A DNA stretch of 64,000 bases from Acidimicrobiales bacterium (GTDB lineage: Bacteria; Actinomycetota; Acidimicrobiia; Acidimicrobiales; RAAP-2): NCBI GenBank assembly GCA_017883135.1, contig JADGOE010000002.1:36580-100579 (forward strand). The letters are read 5' to 3'. This document shows, one piece after another, positions 10,401 through 22,478 of this stretch (position 1 is its first letter; each line of letters opens with the position of its first letter). The notes under the pieces are model-generated. The model saw nothing but the letters and a program-made list of their open reading frames with translations. It made no database searches and was not told where the DNA came from. The position numbers and the translations under genes are program-made.

Positions 10401-10685
10401 GACCTCACCCTCGACGAGGGACTGCGACGGCGCGGCCTCGCGCGTGAAGTGATCAGGAACGTCCAGGACCTTCGCAAGGCCACCGGCCTGGAGGTGTCGG
10501 ATTGGATCCACCTCCACCTGGTCGGCCTCGACGACGTCGCACCGCTGTTCGACCTGATCGGCCGCGAGGTCCTTGCCCGCTCCGTCGCCACCGGGCCGCC
10601 GGACGGTGCCGAGGTGGGCACGACCCTCGAGTTCGACGACGGGGAGACGGTGCGGGAGGCGACGGCGTGGGTGGTCAAGGCATGA
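7449..10685 (+). CDS. ileS: isoleucyl-tRNA synthetase, eukaryote-like (type 2) class
   Basis: [63 protein letters not shown]; TTG start preceded by GGGAG. Confidence 0.93.
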   Translation: [1078 protein letters not shown]

Positions 10686-10701
10686 ACCTGGGTGGCGCGC
10701 G

Positions 10702-12258
10702 ATGACGGGTGCGGGTGCGGGGGAACAGTACGTGCTGGCGGTCGACTTGGGCACCGGGGGGCCGAAGGTGGCGGTGGTGTCGACCGGTGGCCGGATCGTC
10801 GCCCATGCAGCCGAGCCGGTCGCTCTCCACCTCCTCGACGGCGGGGGGGCGGAACAGGATCCGCACGAATGGTGGTCCGCCATCTGTGCTGCCGCCGGCC
10901 GGGCGCTGTCCGATGCGGCGGTGCCGAGCGAGGACCTGATCGGGGTGGGATGCACCTCCCAGTGGTCCGGGACGGTCGCCGTCGGTGCCGACGGGACCCC
11001 GCTCATGCGCTCGATCATCTGGATGGACTCGCGGGGGAACGAGGCCATCCGCAAGGTTGCCGGCGGCCCGGTCAACGTCATCGGCTACGACCCGCGAAAG
11101 ATCCTCCGATGGGTGCAGGTGACCGGGGGTGCGCCCGGGCTGTCGGGAAAGGACCCGGTATCCCACATCCTGTTCATCCGAGATGCGTTCCCCGACGTCT
11201 ACCGGGACACGGCCACCTTCCTCGAGCCGGTCGACTACCTCAACCTCAAGCTGACGGGGCGCACCTGCGCCTCGTTCGACTCGATCGCGGCCCACTGGGT
11301 GACAGACAATCGCACCATCGGCAGGGTCGTCTACGACGAGCGTCTGCTTGCGATCACCGGCCTCGAGCGCTCCAAGCTCCCTGACCTCGTGCCACCCGGC
11401 TCCATCGTGGGTGACCTGACCGCGGAGGCCGCGGCCGACCTGGGCGTGCCGGAAGGGCTGCCGGTGGCGGTGGGATCGGGTGACGTGCACTCCGCCGTGT
11501 TCGGCTCGGGTGCGGTGGCGGACTTCGAGGCCCACCTCTACATCGGCACCTCGTCGTGGATATCCGGCCACGTCCCGTTCAAGAAGACCGCTCCGACCAG
11601 CAACGTGGCCTCCATCCCTGCTGCGCTGCCCGGCAAGTACCTGATCGCCGACGAGCACGAGACGGCGGGGGCCTGTCTGACGTTCCTGCGGGACAACCTG
11701 GGGTTCGCCGACGACTTCGAAGCGATGAACGCCATGGTCGACTCGGTGGCGCCAGGCAGCGGTCGGGTGTTGTTCACCCCGTGGTTGAACGGCGAGCGGT
11801 CCCCGGTGGACGACCATACCGTTCGGGGCGGGTTCCACAACTTGTCGTTGACCACGTCGCGCCCCCAGATGGTCCGGGCCGTCTACGAGGGCGTGGCGTT
11901 CAACTCACGATGGCTGCTCGAGGCGGTGGAGCGCTTTGCGGGCTGCCGGTTCGAGTCATTGGCCTTCATCGGCGGCGGCGCCAGCTCCGAGCAGTGGTGT
12001 CAGATCCACGCCGACATCCTCGGTCGCGAGATCCGCCAGGTGGCCGAGCCGGTGCTTGCCAACGTGCGGGGTGCGGCCCTCATCACCTTGCTGGCCCTGG
12101 GCCGGGTGACCGTCGAGCAGATCCCGGCCATGGTCGAGGTCAGGCGGACGTTCACCCCTGACCGGTCGGCCGCACCCGAGTACGACCTGTTGTTCGCCGA
12201 GTTCGTGGCGCTGTACAAGCAGACCAAGGGCATCTTCAAGCGGCTGAACAGGTTCTGA
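10702..12258 (+). CDS. FGGY-family carbohydrate kinase (xylulokinase-like)
   Basis: VLAVDLGTGGPKVAVV, GGGASSEQWCQIHADILGREI. Confidence 0.9.
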   Translation: MTGAGAGEQYVLAVDLGTGGPKVAVVSTGGRIVAHAAEPVALHLLDGGGAEQDPHEWWSAICAAAGRALSDAAVPSEDLIGVGCTSQWSGTVAVGADGTPLMRSIIWMDSRGNEAIRKVAGGPVNVIGYDPRKILRWVQVTGGAPGLSGKDPVSHILFIRDAFPDVYRDTATFLEPVDYLNLKLTGRTCASFDSIAAHWVTDNRTIGRVVYDERLLAITGLERSKLPDLVPPGSIVGDLTAEAAADLGVPEGLPVAVGSGDVHSAVFGSGAVADFEAHLYIGTSSWISGHVPFKKTAPTSNVASIPAALPGKYLIADEHETAGACLTFLRDNLGFADDFEAMNAMVDSVAPGSGRVLFTPWLNGERSPVDDHTVRGGFHNLSLTTSRPQMVRAVYEGVAFNSRWLLEAVERFAGCRFESLAFIGGGASSEQWCQIHADILGREIRQVAEPVLANVRGAALITLLALGRVTVEQIPAMVEVRRTFTPDRSAAPEYDLLFAEFVALYKQTKGIFKRLNRF

Positions 12259-12277
12259 GGGTCAGCCGCCCGGCGAA

Positions 12278-12982
12278 TCAGCCGCCCGGCGAACGGGTCG
12301 TGCCGACGAAGAGCAGGTCGAAGGCGATCGTGTGGAGTGCGGTCGGTGACGAGGACCAACTGTTCTTCCGGTCGAGCCAGTACCCGAAGGTGGGGAAGAG
12401 CTGGGTGATCCGGCGGCTGGGGATCCGGATCACGTGGAGGACCAGGGCGAGGTAGTACGCGGCGATGTAGCCCAAGGCCTCGAACGTCCCGCCGAAGACC
12501 TCGACCTCCCCGTCTTCGAAGACGCCCGAACAGAGCTGCTTCAATCCTTCTGCGGTGTAGCGCCAGTAGTCGTGGTCGTCGTGGCGGGGGACGGTCGAGG
12601 GCACGGACACGATCACCGTCCCGCCGGGCTTGAGGATTCGGCCGAGCTCCTCGACCACGGCGTGTGGTTGCGGGACGTGTTCCAGAAGCTCGAGGGAGAG
12701 CACGGTGTCGACTGAGTGGTCGGCGATGGGGAGCCTGGCCGCATCGGAGGCGAAGTCGACGTTGGAGAGCACCCGCAGGTCGGTGGCCAGGTACCGGCAG
12801 GAGCAGTCGGGCTCGAACCTCCGCACCACCCCGCAGCCCACGTTGACCACGATGGCATCTTCGGGAAGCCGCTCGAGGTGTTCGTTGATGAACCGGTCGC
12901 GCCGGGTGATGGCGCCGTTCTTGCCTCCGCCGCCGGACGAGGAGAGGAGCCTCCCCAGATAGCCGTTCGCTTGCTTGGACAC
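12278..12982 (-). CDS. class I SAM-dependent methyltransferase (Methyltransf_11-like)
   Basis: VVNVGCGVVRRF...LELLEHVPQPHAVVEELGRILKPGGTVIVSVP; GTG start (VSKQANGYLG) chosen, an ATG at 13078 is the alternative. Confidence 0.82.
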   Translation of the reverse strand: MSKQANGYLGRLLSSSGGGGKNGAITRRDRFINEHLERLPEDAIVVNVGCGVVRRFEPDCSCRYLATDLRVLSNVDFASDAARLPIADHSVDTVLSLELLEHVPQPHAVVEELGRILKPGGTVIVSVPSTVPRHDDHDYWRYTAEGLKQLCSGVFEDGEVEVFGGTFEALGYIAAYYLALVLHVIRIPSRRITQLFPTFGYWLDRKNSWSSSPTALHTIAFDLLFVGTTRSPGG

Positions 12983-13152
12983 CGGACAACACTCCGCTTC
13001 GGATAGGCCGACGCTCGGACCACGGCCCGGGGCAAGGAGGATCGTAACCTCGGGCGAACCTGGTCCCCGACAGGACATGCCTCACCTGCTGCGCGCCCAG
13101 GTCCTGGTGGTGCGCGTCGCGGGTCCCGGCGGCCCGGGTCGATCCTCAGGAT

Positions 13153-13166
13153 CGCATCATGATGCG
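13153..13166. promoter_or_regulatory. 14-bp perfect palindrome CGCATCATGATGCG, candidate operator of the TA module
   Basis: Self-complementary sequence just upstream of -10 TATGAT (13179-13184) and the ATG at 13191. Confidence 0.55.
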
Positions 13167-13190
13167 TAGGAGTGATGTTATGATGACCAC

Positions 13191-13454
13191 ATGCGTACGA
13201 CGGTCAACATCGATGACCACCTGCTGGCCGAGGCGAAGGTCGTGGCCGCTCGAGGGCATCGCTCGCTCGGTCGGGTGATCGACGACGCCCTGCGGGTGAT
13301 GTTGGCCGAGCGGTCGGCGCCCCTGTCGGAGCCGGTGCGGGTGGTACTGCCCACCGACGGCGGCACCGGTGTGCAGCCCGGCGTCGACCTCGAGGACAAG
13401 GAGTCCCTCGCCGAGCTGCTCGGGGAGAACTCACCGTTCGATGCTGCTCGTTGA
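13191..13454 (+). CDS. VapB-like antitoxin (RHH-type N-terminus)
   Basis: MRTTVNIDDHLLAEAKVVAARGHRSLGRVIDDALRVML; overlaps a downstream PIN gene. Confidence 0.8.
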   Translation: MRTTVNIDDHLLAEAKVVAARGHRSLGRVIDDALRVMLAERSAPLSEPVRVVLPTDGGTGVQPGVDLEDKESLAELLGENSPFDAAR

Positions 13455-13872
13455 CGTCAACCTCCTCGTCTATGCCCGACGGGAGGAAAGCATCCGGCAT
13501 CACGAGTACCGGCAGTGGCTCGAGGAGTGCCTCGGCGGTTCCGAACCGGTCGGAGTCAGCGAGCTCGTGCTGAGCGGGTTCCTCCGGATCGTGACCAATC
13601 ACCGGATCTACAAGGACCCGACTCCGATGAGCGCCGCGATCGAGTTCTGTGAGGTGGTGCTGGCCGCCCCCGCGGCGACGCCGGTTCGCCCGGGGCCGCG
13701 GCACTGGCCCCTCTTCGTCGACCTGTGTAGCCGGGCCGGTGCCAAGGGCAACCTGGTGCCGGACGCGTACCTAGCTGCTCTGGCGCTCGAGCACGGCGCC
13801 ACGCTGGTGACCGCAGATCGCGGGTTCCACCGGTACCCTGACGTCCGCGTGCATCATCCGCTGGGGAGTTGA
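13441..13872 (+). CDS. VapC-like PIN-domain toxin ribonuclease
   Basis: MLLVDVNLLVYARREE...NLVPDAYLAALALEHGATLVTADRGFHRYP: PIN acidic residues conserved. Confidence 0.9.
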   Translation: MLLVDVNLLVYARREESIRHHEYRQWLEECLGGSEPVGVSELVLSGFLRIVTNHRIYKDPTPMSAAIEFCEVVLAAPAATPVRPGPRHWPLFVDLCSRAGAKGNLVPDAYLAALALEHGATLVTADRGFHRYPDVRVHHPLGS

Positions 13873-14480
13873 GCCCCCCGACCGCCGCCGCGGCCCGAGC
13901 CTGAGGGCGGCGGCCCTGAGCCCCGCCTCACCTTGCGCATGCGGTCGAGATAGCCCTCGACCATCGATTCGACCGCAGCGAAGTCCGCGTCGATCTCCCG
14001 CTTGGACCTCGAACCGAACCGACCTCCCGCTTCGCTGCCGGCAAAGCCGAGGACGACCGTGCTGATGACCCGCTCGGTGCGGGCCACGTCGGGCTCGGCG
14101 ATCCCAGCCTCACGAAGGGCCCGGTAGACGGCGTCTCGCACCGTGAGAGCGCCGGTCGTCGCTGCCGGTCGTTGGAGCAGCAGGGCAAAGACGGCGGGGT
14201 GGCGCTGCGCGGTGCCGCGGATCGCCTGGGCCATCCACCGCAGACGTTCGCGCCAGGCCATCGTCTCCGGTGGCAGGGGAACATCGGTAAGGAGGAGTTC
14301 GACCAGGCCGTCCAAGAGGTCGGCCTTGTTGGCCACGTGCCGGTAGAGCGCCATCGGCGTGACCCCCCCCAGGCTCCGCGCCACTCCCTGCATGGTCACC
14401 GCTCTGAGCCCGCTCTCATCGGCGAGGAGCAACCCGGCCTCCAGCACCGACGAACGGTCGATCTGGAGCGGACGTCCCAT
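13854..14480 (-). CDS. TetR/AcrR family transcriptional regulator
   Basis: SVLEAGLLLADESGLRAVTMQGVARSLGGVTPMALYRHVANKADLLDGLVE. Confidence 0.9.
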   Translation of the reverse strand: MGRPLQIDRSSVLEAGLLLADESGLRAVTMQGVARSLGGVTPMALYRHVANKADLLDGLVELLLTDVPLPPETMAWRERLRWMAQAIRGTAQRHPAVFALLLQRPAATTGALTVRDAVYRALREAGIAEPDVARTERVISTVVLGFAGSEAGGRFGSRSKREIDADFAAVESMVEGYLDRMRKVRRGSGPPPSGSGRGGGRGAQLPSG

Positions 14481-14672
14481 CCGACAAGTGTTTCATCTGC
14501 TCAGGAGATTTGTATACGGGTTATGTATATATTGTATGTGTAAGACATATAGTTATTTCCGAAGTGAAAGGCAATGCGCCGGCGTTCCGGCTAGCGCCGG
14601 CGTTCCGGGCGACCAGGGCGGGGCCGGCGCACCGGGCGGTCGAGGTGCTCCGGTCGAGACAGGGGACCAGCA

Positions 14673-17760
<3,088 letters not shown>

Positions 17761-17790
17761 TAGCGGGCGAACGCGATGTGGCGCTCGCCG

Positions 17791-17841
17791 TTAGGTAAGA
17801 AGGAGTTCCGAGGTCGACGCTACGTACATGATGCCTTCCAT
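17791..17841 (-). CDS. leuA leader peptide MEGIMYVASTSELLLT (or the shorter MYVASTSELLLT)
   Basis: Three consecutive Leu codons CTC CTT CTT just before the stop, followed by a 9-bp hairpin (GGCGAGCGC-CACATC-GCGTTCGCC) and then the terminator. Confidence 0.75.
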   Translation of the reverse strand: MEGIMYVASTSELLLT

Positions 17842-17972
17842 GGTGCCAGGACCGCCTCGGCACGTCAAGGGCACGGCTCTGGTGCGGTGCGCGGGCGAGG
17901 CCTCTGACGGCGCGGTGCAGTAGCGGTGGAGCAGGGACGTGACCGGGGTGCGTCCGGGGTGCGACCGACGGT

Positions 17973-19391
17973 TCAGATCCGCTCGAAGTTGCGGGCCAGC
18001 TCCCAGTCGGTGACCACCGAGTTGGCCTTGGCCCACTCTTGGCGGGCGGTGTTGAGCAGGTGGTGGTGGACCTCGGGCCCGAAGGCCTCGGCTGCCACCT
18101 CGCTCGCGGCCAGGGTGTCGATCGCCTCGGCCAGGGTGGCGGGGATGCGGGGCACCTCGGGTGCCTTGTACGCATTGCCGGTGAAGGCCGGCTCGAGTTC
18201 GAGCCCGTGGTCGATACCCCACAGCCCACCGGCGATGGCTGCGGCCAGTGCGATGTACGGGTTCACGTCGGCGCCGGGTATCCGGCTCTCCACCCGCCGC
18301 CCGGCTCCGGCCCCGACCGCCCGGAACCCGCAGGTGCGGTTGTCCTCTCCCCACACCACGGCTGTCGGCGCCCACGAGTCGGGCACGTAGCGTCGATAGG
18401 AATTCACGTAGGGGGCGAAGCACCACGCCAGCTGCTGGGCCGCGTGGATCTGGCCGGCCACCCACTGCTGGCCTTTGGTGGAGAAGCCCGACGGCGAGGA
18501 CTCCCCGTCGGCGGGTGCCATGAGAGGAGTGTCGGTGGTGGCATCCCACAGGCTGGTGTGGATGTGACAGGACGAGCCGGCGGACTCCATGGACCACTTG
18601 GCCATGAAGGTGGCCGCCCGGCCGAACCCCGAGGCGATCTCCTTCACGCCGTTCTTGAAGACCAGATGTCGGTCGGCCACCTCGAGCGCCCCGCCGTAGG
18701 TGATGTTGATCTCGTGCTGGCCGATGCCCGCCTCACCCTTGGAGAACTCGATGGGGATGCCGGCTTCGACCATCTGGTTGCGGATCCGCCCGATGATGTA
18801 CTCCTCGCGCGAGGTCTGCAGCAGCTGGTAGTCCTCGATGGTGTCGGCGTGGGGCACCAGCCCCTGCCAGTTCTTTTGGGCGGCCTCGGCGAACGAGTCG
18901 AGGAAGAGGTAGAACTCGAGCTCGGTGGCACACTTGACCTCGAGGCCCCGTTCGGCCGCACGTTCGAGCTGGCGGCGAAGGATCCGACGCGGTGAGACCT
19001 CGACCGGTTCCCCGTCCATGGTGAGCAGGTCGCAGAGCACCATCGCACTGCCCGGCAACCAGGGCAGTGGCCGCACCGTCAGGGGGTCGATCACCGCGTT
19101 GACGTCGCCGTAGCCGGTCTCCCACGTGGCGAACTGGTAGCCGGGCAGGGGATCCATGTCCACGTCACAGGCAAGCAGGTAGTCGCAGGCCTCGATCCCG
19201 TGGTCCAACACGTGCTCGAGGAAGAATGTGCCGGTCACCCGCTTTCCCACCGGGCGGCCCTGCAGGTCGGGAAAGGCCACCACGACCGTATCGATGTCAC
19301 CCGAACGGATCTGATGAGGGAGGGTTGCGAGGGTCATCATGGAAGCACTTTGCTCCAGCGGGGGCGTCTCGTCCAGCCCATCTGCCGACAT
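17973..19391 (-). CDS. glutamine synthetase family protein (GlnA3/PuuA-like gamma-glutamyl ligase)
   Basis: ELEFYLFLDSFAEAAQKNW, GEAGIGQHEINITYG, SSCHIHTSLWD, NRTCGFRAVGAGAGRRVESRIPGADVNPYIALAAAIAGG. Confidence 0.9.
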   Translation of the reverse strand: MSADGLDETPPLEQSASMMTLATLPHQIRSGDIDTVVVAFPDLQGRPVGKRVTGTFFLEHVLDHGIEACDYLLACDVDMDPLPGYQFATWETGYGDVNAVIDPLTVRPLPWLPGSAMVLCDLLTMDGEPVEVSPRRILRRQLERAAERGLEVKCATELEFYLFLDSFAEAAQKNWQGLVPHADTIEDYQLLQTSREEYIIGRIRNQMVEAGIPIEFSKGEAGIGQHEINITYGGALEVADRHLVFKNGVKEIASGFGRAATFMAKWSMESAGSSCHIHTSLWDATTDTPLMAPADGESSPSGFSTKGQQWVAGQIHAAQQLAWCFAPYVNSYRRYVPDSWAPTAVVWGEDNRTCGFRAVGAGAGRRVESRIPGADVNPYIALAAAIAGGLWGIDHGLELEPAFTGNAYKAPEVPRIPATLAEAIDTLAASEVAAEAFGPEVHHHLLNTARQEWAKANSVVTDWELARNFERI

Positions 19392-19398
19392 CGGGCCG

Positions 19399-20175
19399 CT
19401 ACTCGGGCGTGACGTAGGCCGCGGTGATGCCCCCGTCGACCACCAGAGCGGATCCGGTGACGAACGAGGCGTCGTCCGACGCAAGGAACAGCGCCGCCTT
19501 GGCGATCTCCTCGGGGCGCCCGAACCGCCCGATGGGAATGTGCACCAGGCGCCGTTGGCGGCGGGCCGGATCGGCCAGCAGCTCGGCCAGCAGCGGCGTC
19601 TCGATCGGCCCCGGGCAGATCGAGTTGGCCCGGATCCCCTTGCGGGCGTACTCGACGGCCACCTCGCGGGTCATGGCCAACACCCCACCCTTGGACGCGG
19701 TGTAGGCGATCTGTGCGGTGGCCGCCCCCATCAGGGCCACGAAGGAGGCCACGTTGACGATGGAGCCACCCCCTGAGTCCAGCATGGCCGGTATGGCGGC
19801 CCGGCATCCGAGCCAGACCCCCTTGAGGTTGACCTCCATCACTTTCTGCCACGTCGCGGGAGGCGTGTCGAGGACACCGCCGTCGTCATCGGGAAAGATC
19901 CCTGCGTTGTTGAAGAGCACGTGCAGGCCGCCGTAGGTGTCGACCGCGGTGCGGACCATGGCCTCGACCTGACCCTCGTCGGAGACGTCCGTGGCAACCG
20001 CCGTGGCGGAGCCGCCGGCGGCGATGATCTCGGCTACCGCCGATTCGGCCTGGTCGGCGACCACATCGGCCACCACCACCTTGGCCCCTTCGGCTGCGAA
20101 GAGCGCCGCGGCAACACGTCCGATGCCACTTCCCGCGCCGGTGATCACCGCCACTTTGCCGTCGAGTCGTGCCAT
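19399..20175 (-). CDS. SDR family oxidoreductase
   Basis: KVAVITGAGSGIGRVAA, NNAG, YTASKGG. Confidence 0.93.
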   Translation of the reverse strand: MARLDGKVAVITGAGSGIGRVAAALFAAEGAKVVVADVVADQAESAVAEIIAAGGSATAVATDVSDEGQVEAMVRTAVDTYGGLHVLFNNAGIFPDDDGGVLDTPPATWQKVMEVNLKGVWLGCRAAIPAMLDSGGGSIVNVASFVALMGAATAQIAYTASKGGVLAMTREVAVEYARKGIRANSICPGPIETPLLAELLADPARRQRRLVHIPIGRFGRPEEIAKAALFLASDDASFVTGSALVVDGGITAAYVTPE

Positions 20176-20301
20176 TGGAGCCTCCATCCCGTGTGCAGTC
20201 GGTTCCGACCTGGGTCGACCTGGCTGGTCCGGCCGGACCAGCCAGCTCGCCCGGTGGCGAACCTTATCGGGGCGGCACGGAGCGGTGGAATACTGGCGAC
20301 C

Positions 20302-21057
20302 ATGACGCCGGCACCACCCCGCCCTCTGATCGGGGTGTCCATGTACCGCCAGGTCACAAGGTGGTGGTCGTGGGACCGCGACGCAGCGCTTGTGCCCGGT
20401 GCCTACCTCGACCTGGTGGAGGCCGCCGGCGGTCAACCGGTGCTCGTGCCTCCGATGGGCGATGCCACCGACGGACCCGGCCAGCCTGCAGGCACGGGGA
20501 TGACCGCGAGGCTCGACGGCCTGCTCTCCGCCCTCGACGGCCTGGTCCTGATCGGCGGGGGTGACGTCGATGCCGGTCGGTACGGGCAGGACCCCGACCC
20601 CCGTAACGGCGGCACCAGCCACCGGCGGGACGAGCTCGAGCTCGGGCTGCTGGCTGGGGCGCTGGACAGGGACCTGCCGGTGTTGGCCGTCTGCCGGGGC
20701 GTACAGCTGCTCAACGTCCACCTCGGGGGCGACCTGGTCCAGCAGCTGCCCGACCTCCTCGGAACGAACAACCACCAACCCCGGCCCGGCGCCTTCGGCT
20801 CGGTGGCGGTCGTCACCGAGGAGGGCAGCGCCGTGCGCAGACTCCTCGGTGCGCGGGTGAACGTCTTGTGCAGCCACCATCAGGCCATCGGCGAGCTGGG
20901 CCGCGACCTGGTGGTGACCGCGAGAAGCAAAGATGGGGTGATCGAGGCTGTCGAGCTGCCCGGCCACCGGTTCGTGGTGGGCGTGCAGTGGCATCCCGAG
21001 GAGTTCGCCGACCGCCGACTGTTCGATGCACTGGTCGACGCGGCGCGGACCCGGTAG
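20302..21057 (+). CDS. gamma-glutamyl-GABA hydrolase-like class I glutamine amidotransferase (PuuD-like)
   Basis: PLIGVSMYRQ, LVLIGGGDVDAGRYG, LPVLAVCRGVQLLNVHLGGDLVQQLP, GVQWHPEE. Confidence 0.92.
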   Translation: MTPAPPRPLIGVSMYRQVTRWWSWDRDAALVPGAYLDLVEAAGGQPVLVPPMGDATDGPGQPAGTGMTARLDGLLSALDGLVLIGGGDVDAGRYGQDPDPRNGGTSHRRDELELGLLAGALDRDLPVLAVCRGVQLLNVHLGGDLVQQLPDLLGTNNHQPRPGAFGSVAVVTEEGSAVRRLLGARVNVLCSHHQAIGELGRDLVVTARSKDGVIEAVELPGHRFVVGVQWHPEEFADRRLFDALVDAARTR

Positions 21058-21086
21058 CGAGGACCATCGGTCGAGGAGGAGCAGGG

Positions 21087-22478
21087 ATGAGCAACGTCAC
21101 CAGCGTGATCAACCCGGCAACGGAGGCCACCATCGCGGAGACCCCCATCCAGGGGGTGGACGAAGTCGACGCCGCAGTGGCCCGATCGCTTGGAGCCGGC
21201 CCGGCCTGGAGGGCGATGGCACCCGCTGACAGGGCCCGCCTGATGCGCCGGTTCGCGGCCCAAGTAGAGGAGCACGGCGAGGAGCTGGCCCAGCTCGAGA
21301 CCGCCAACGTGGGCAAGGCCATCGGCGAGAGCCGCGACGAGGTGGGCATGGTGGCCGAGGTGTTGTACTTCTACGCCGGAGCGGTGGACAAGCACCGGGG
21401 TGCCACGGTACCGGTGGCCGGGGGGGTCGACATGACCTTCCACGAGCCCCTGGGCGTGGTGGCGGCCATCGTCCCGTGGAACTTCCCGATCGCCATCACC
21501 TCCTGGAAGGTCGGCCCCGCGTTGGCTACGGGGAACACCATCATCGTGAAGCCCGCGGAGATCACGCCCCTCACCGCACTGCGCCTGGCCGACCTGGCCC
21601 TCGATGCCGGCATTCCCGAGGGAGTGCTCCAGGTGGTGACGGGGAAGGGCTCGGTCATCGGGACCCGCCTGAGCGAGCACCCCGATGTGGCCAAGGTGGC
21701 CTTCACCGGCTCCACCGAAGTGGGACGCGAGGTGATGGCCCGGGCGTCGGGGACCATCAAACGGGTCACCCTCGAGCTGGGGGGGAAGTCGGCCTCGGTC
21801 ATCTTCGCCAACGCCGATCTGGAGCGGGCCGCGGCGGCCACCCCCGGTGGTGTGTTCGCCAACGCCGGCCAGGACTGTTGCGCACGCAGTCGGGTGCTGG
21901 TGCAGCGGCCGGTGTTCGAGCGGTATCTCGGGCTGCTGGCCGATGCGGTGGACGCCTGGACGGTGGGTGATCCGACGGATCCGGCCATCAAGATGGGGCC
22001 AATGGTCACCGAGGCCCACCGCAAGGTGGTCGCGGGCTACCTGGCCGAAGGGATGGGGGAGCCTGGCGGGGGGCCGGTCCCGACCCACACGTCGGGGAGA
22101 GTGCCCGATGGTCCGGGCTTCTGGTTTCCGCCCACCGTGGTTGCCCCGGCCGGCGTCGACTGGCGCATGGACCGCGAGGAGATCTTCGGTCCGGTGGTGG
22201 CGGTCATCCCCTTCGAGGACGAGGAGGAAGCGGTCCGACTGGCCAACGACACCCCCTACGGGCTGTCCGGCACCATCTGGACACGGGACGGGGCACGCTC
22301 CCTGCGCATGGCCCGGGCCGTGCAGGCCGGCAACCTCTCGGTGAATTCGAACAGCTCGGTGCGGGTGCAGACCAGCTTCGGCGGCATGAAGCAGTCGGGG
22401 TTCGGCCGCGAACTCGGGCTCGAGGCACTAGCTTCCTACAGCGATGTGAAGAACGTCTTCGTGTCCACCGACGGGTGA
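21087..22478 (+). CDS. aldehyde dehydrogenase family protein
   Basis: VPWNFPI, FTGSTEVGREVM, LELGGKSASVIFANADLE, NAGQDCCARSRVLV, EEIFGPVVAV. Confidence 0.95.
   Translation: MSNVTSVINPATEATIAETPIQGVDEVDAAVARSLGAGPAWRAMAPADRARLMRRFAAQVEEHGEELAQLETANVGKAIGESRDEVGMVAEVLYFYAGAVDKHRGATVPVAGGVDMTFHEPLGVVAAIVPWNFPIAITSWKVGPALATGNTIIVKPAEITPLTALRLADLALDAGIPEGVLQVVTGKGSVIGTRLSEHPDVAKVAFTGSTEVGREVMARASGTIKRVTLELGGKSASVIFANADLERAAAATPGGVFANAGQDCCARSRVLVQRPVFERYLGLLADAVDAWTVGDPTDPAIKMGPMVTEAHRKVVAGYLAEGMGEPGGGPVPTHTSGRVPDGPGFWFPPTVVAPAGVDWRMDREEIFGPVVAVIPFEDEEEAVRLANDTPYGLSGTIWTRDGARSLRMARAVQAGNLSVNSNSSVRVQTSFGGMKQSGFGRELGLEALASYSDVKNVFVSTDG

Noticed and set aside
9045-11081. 678-aa minus-strand ORF
   Set aside because: Antisense to ileS and FGGY kinase; no domain signal
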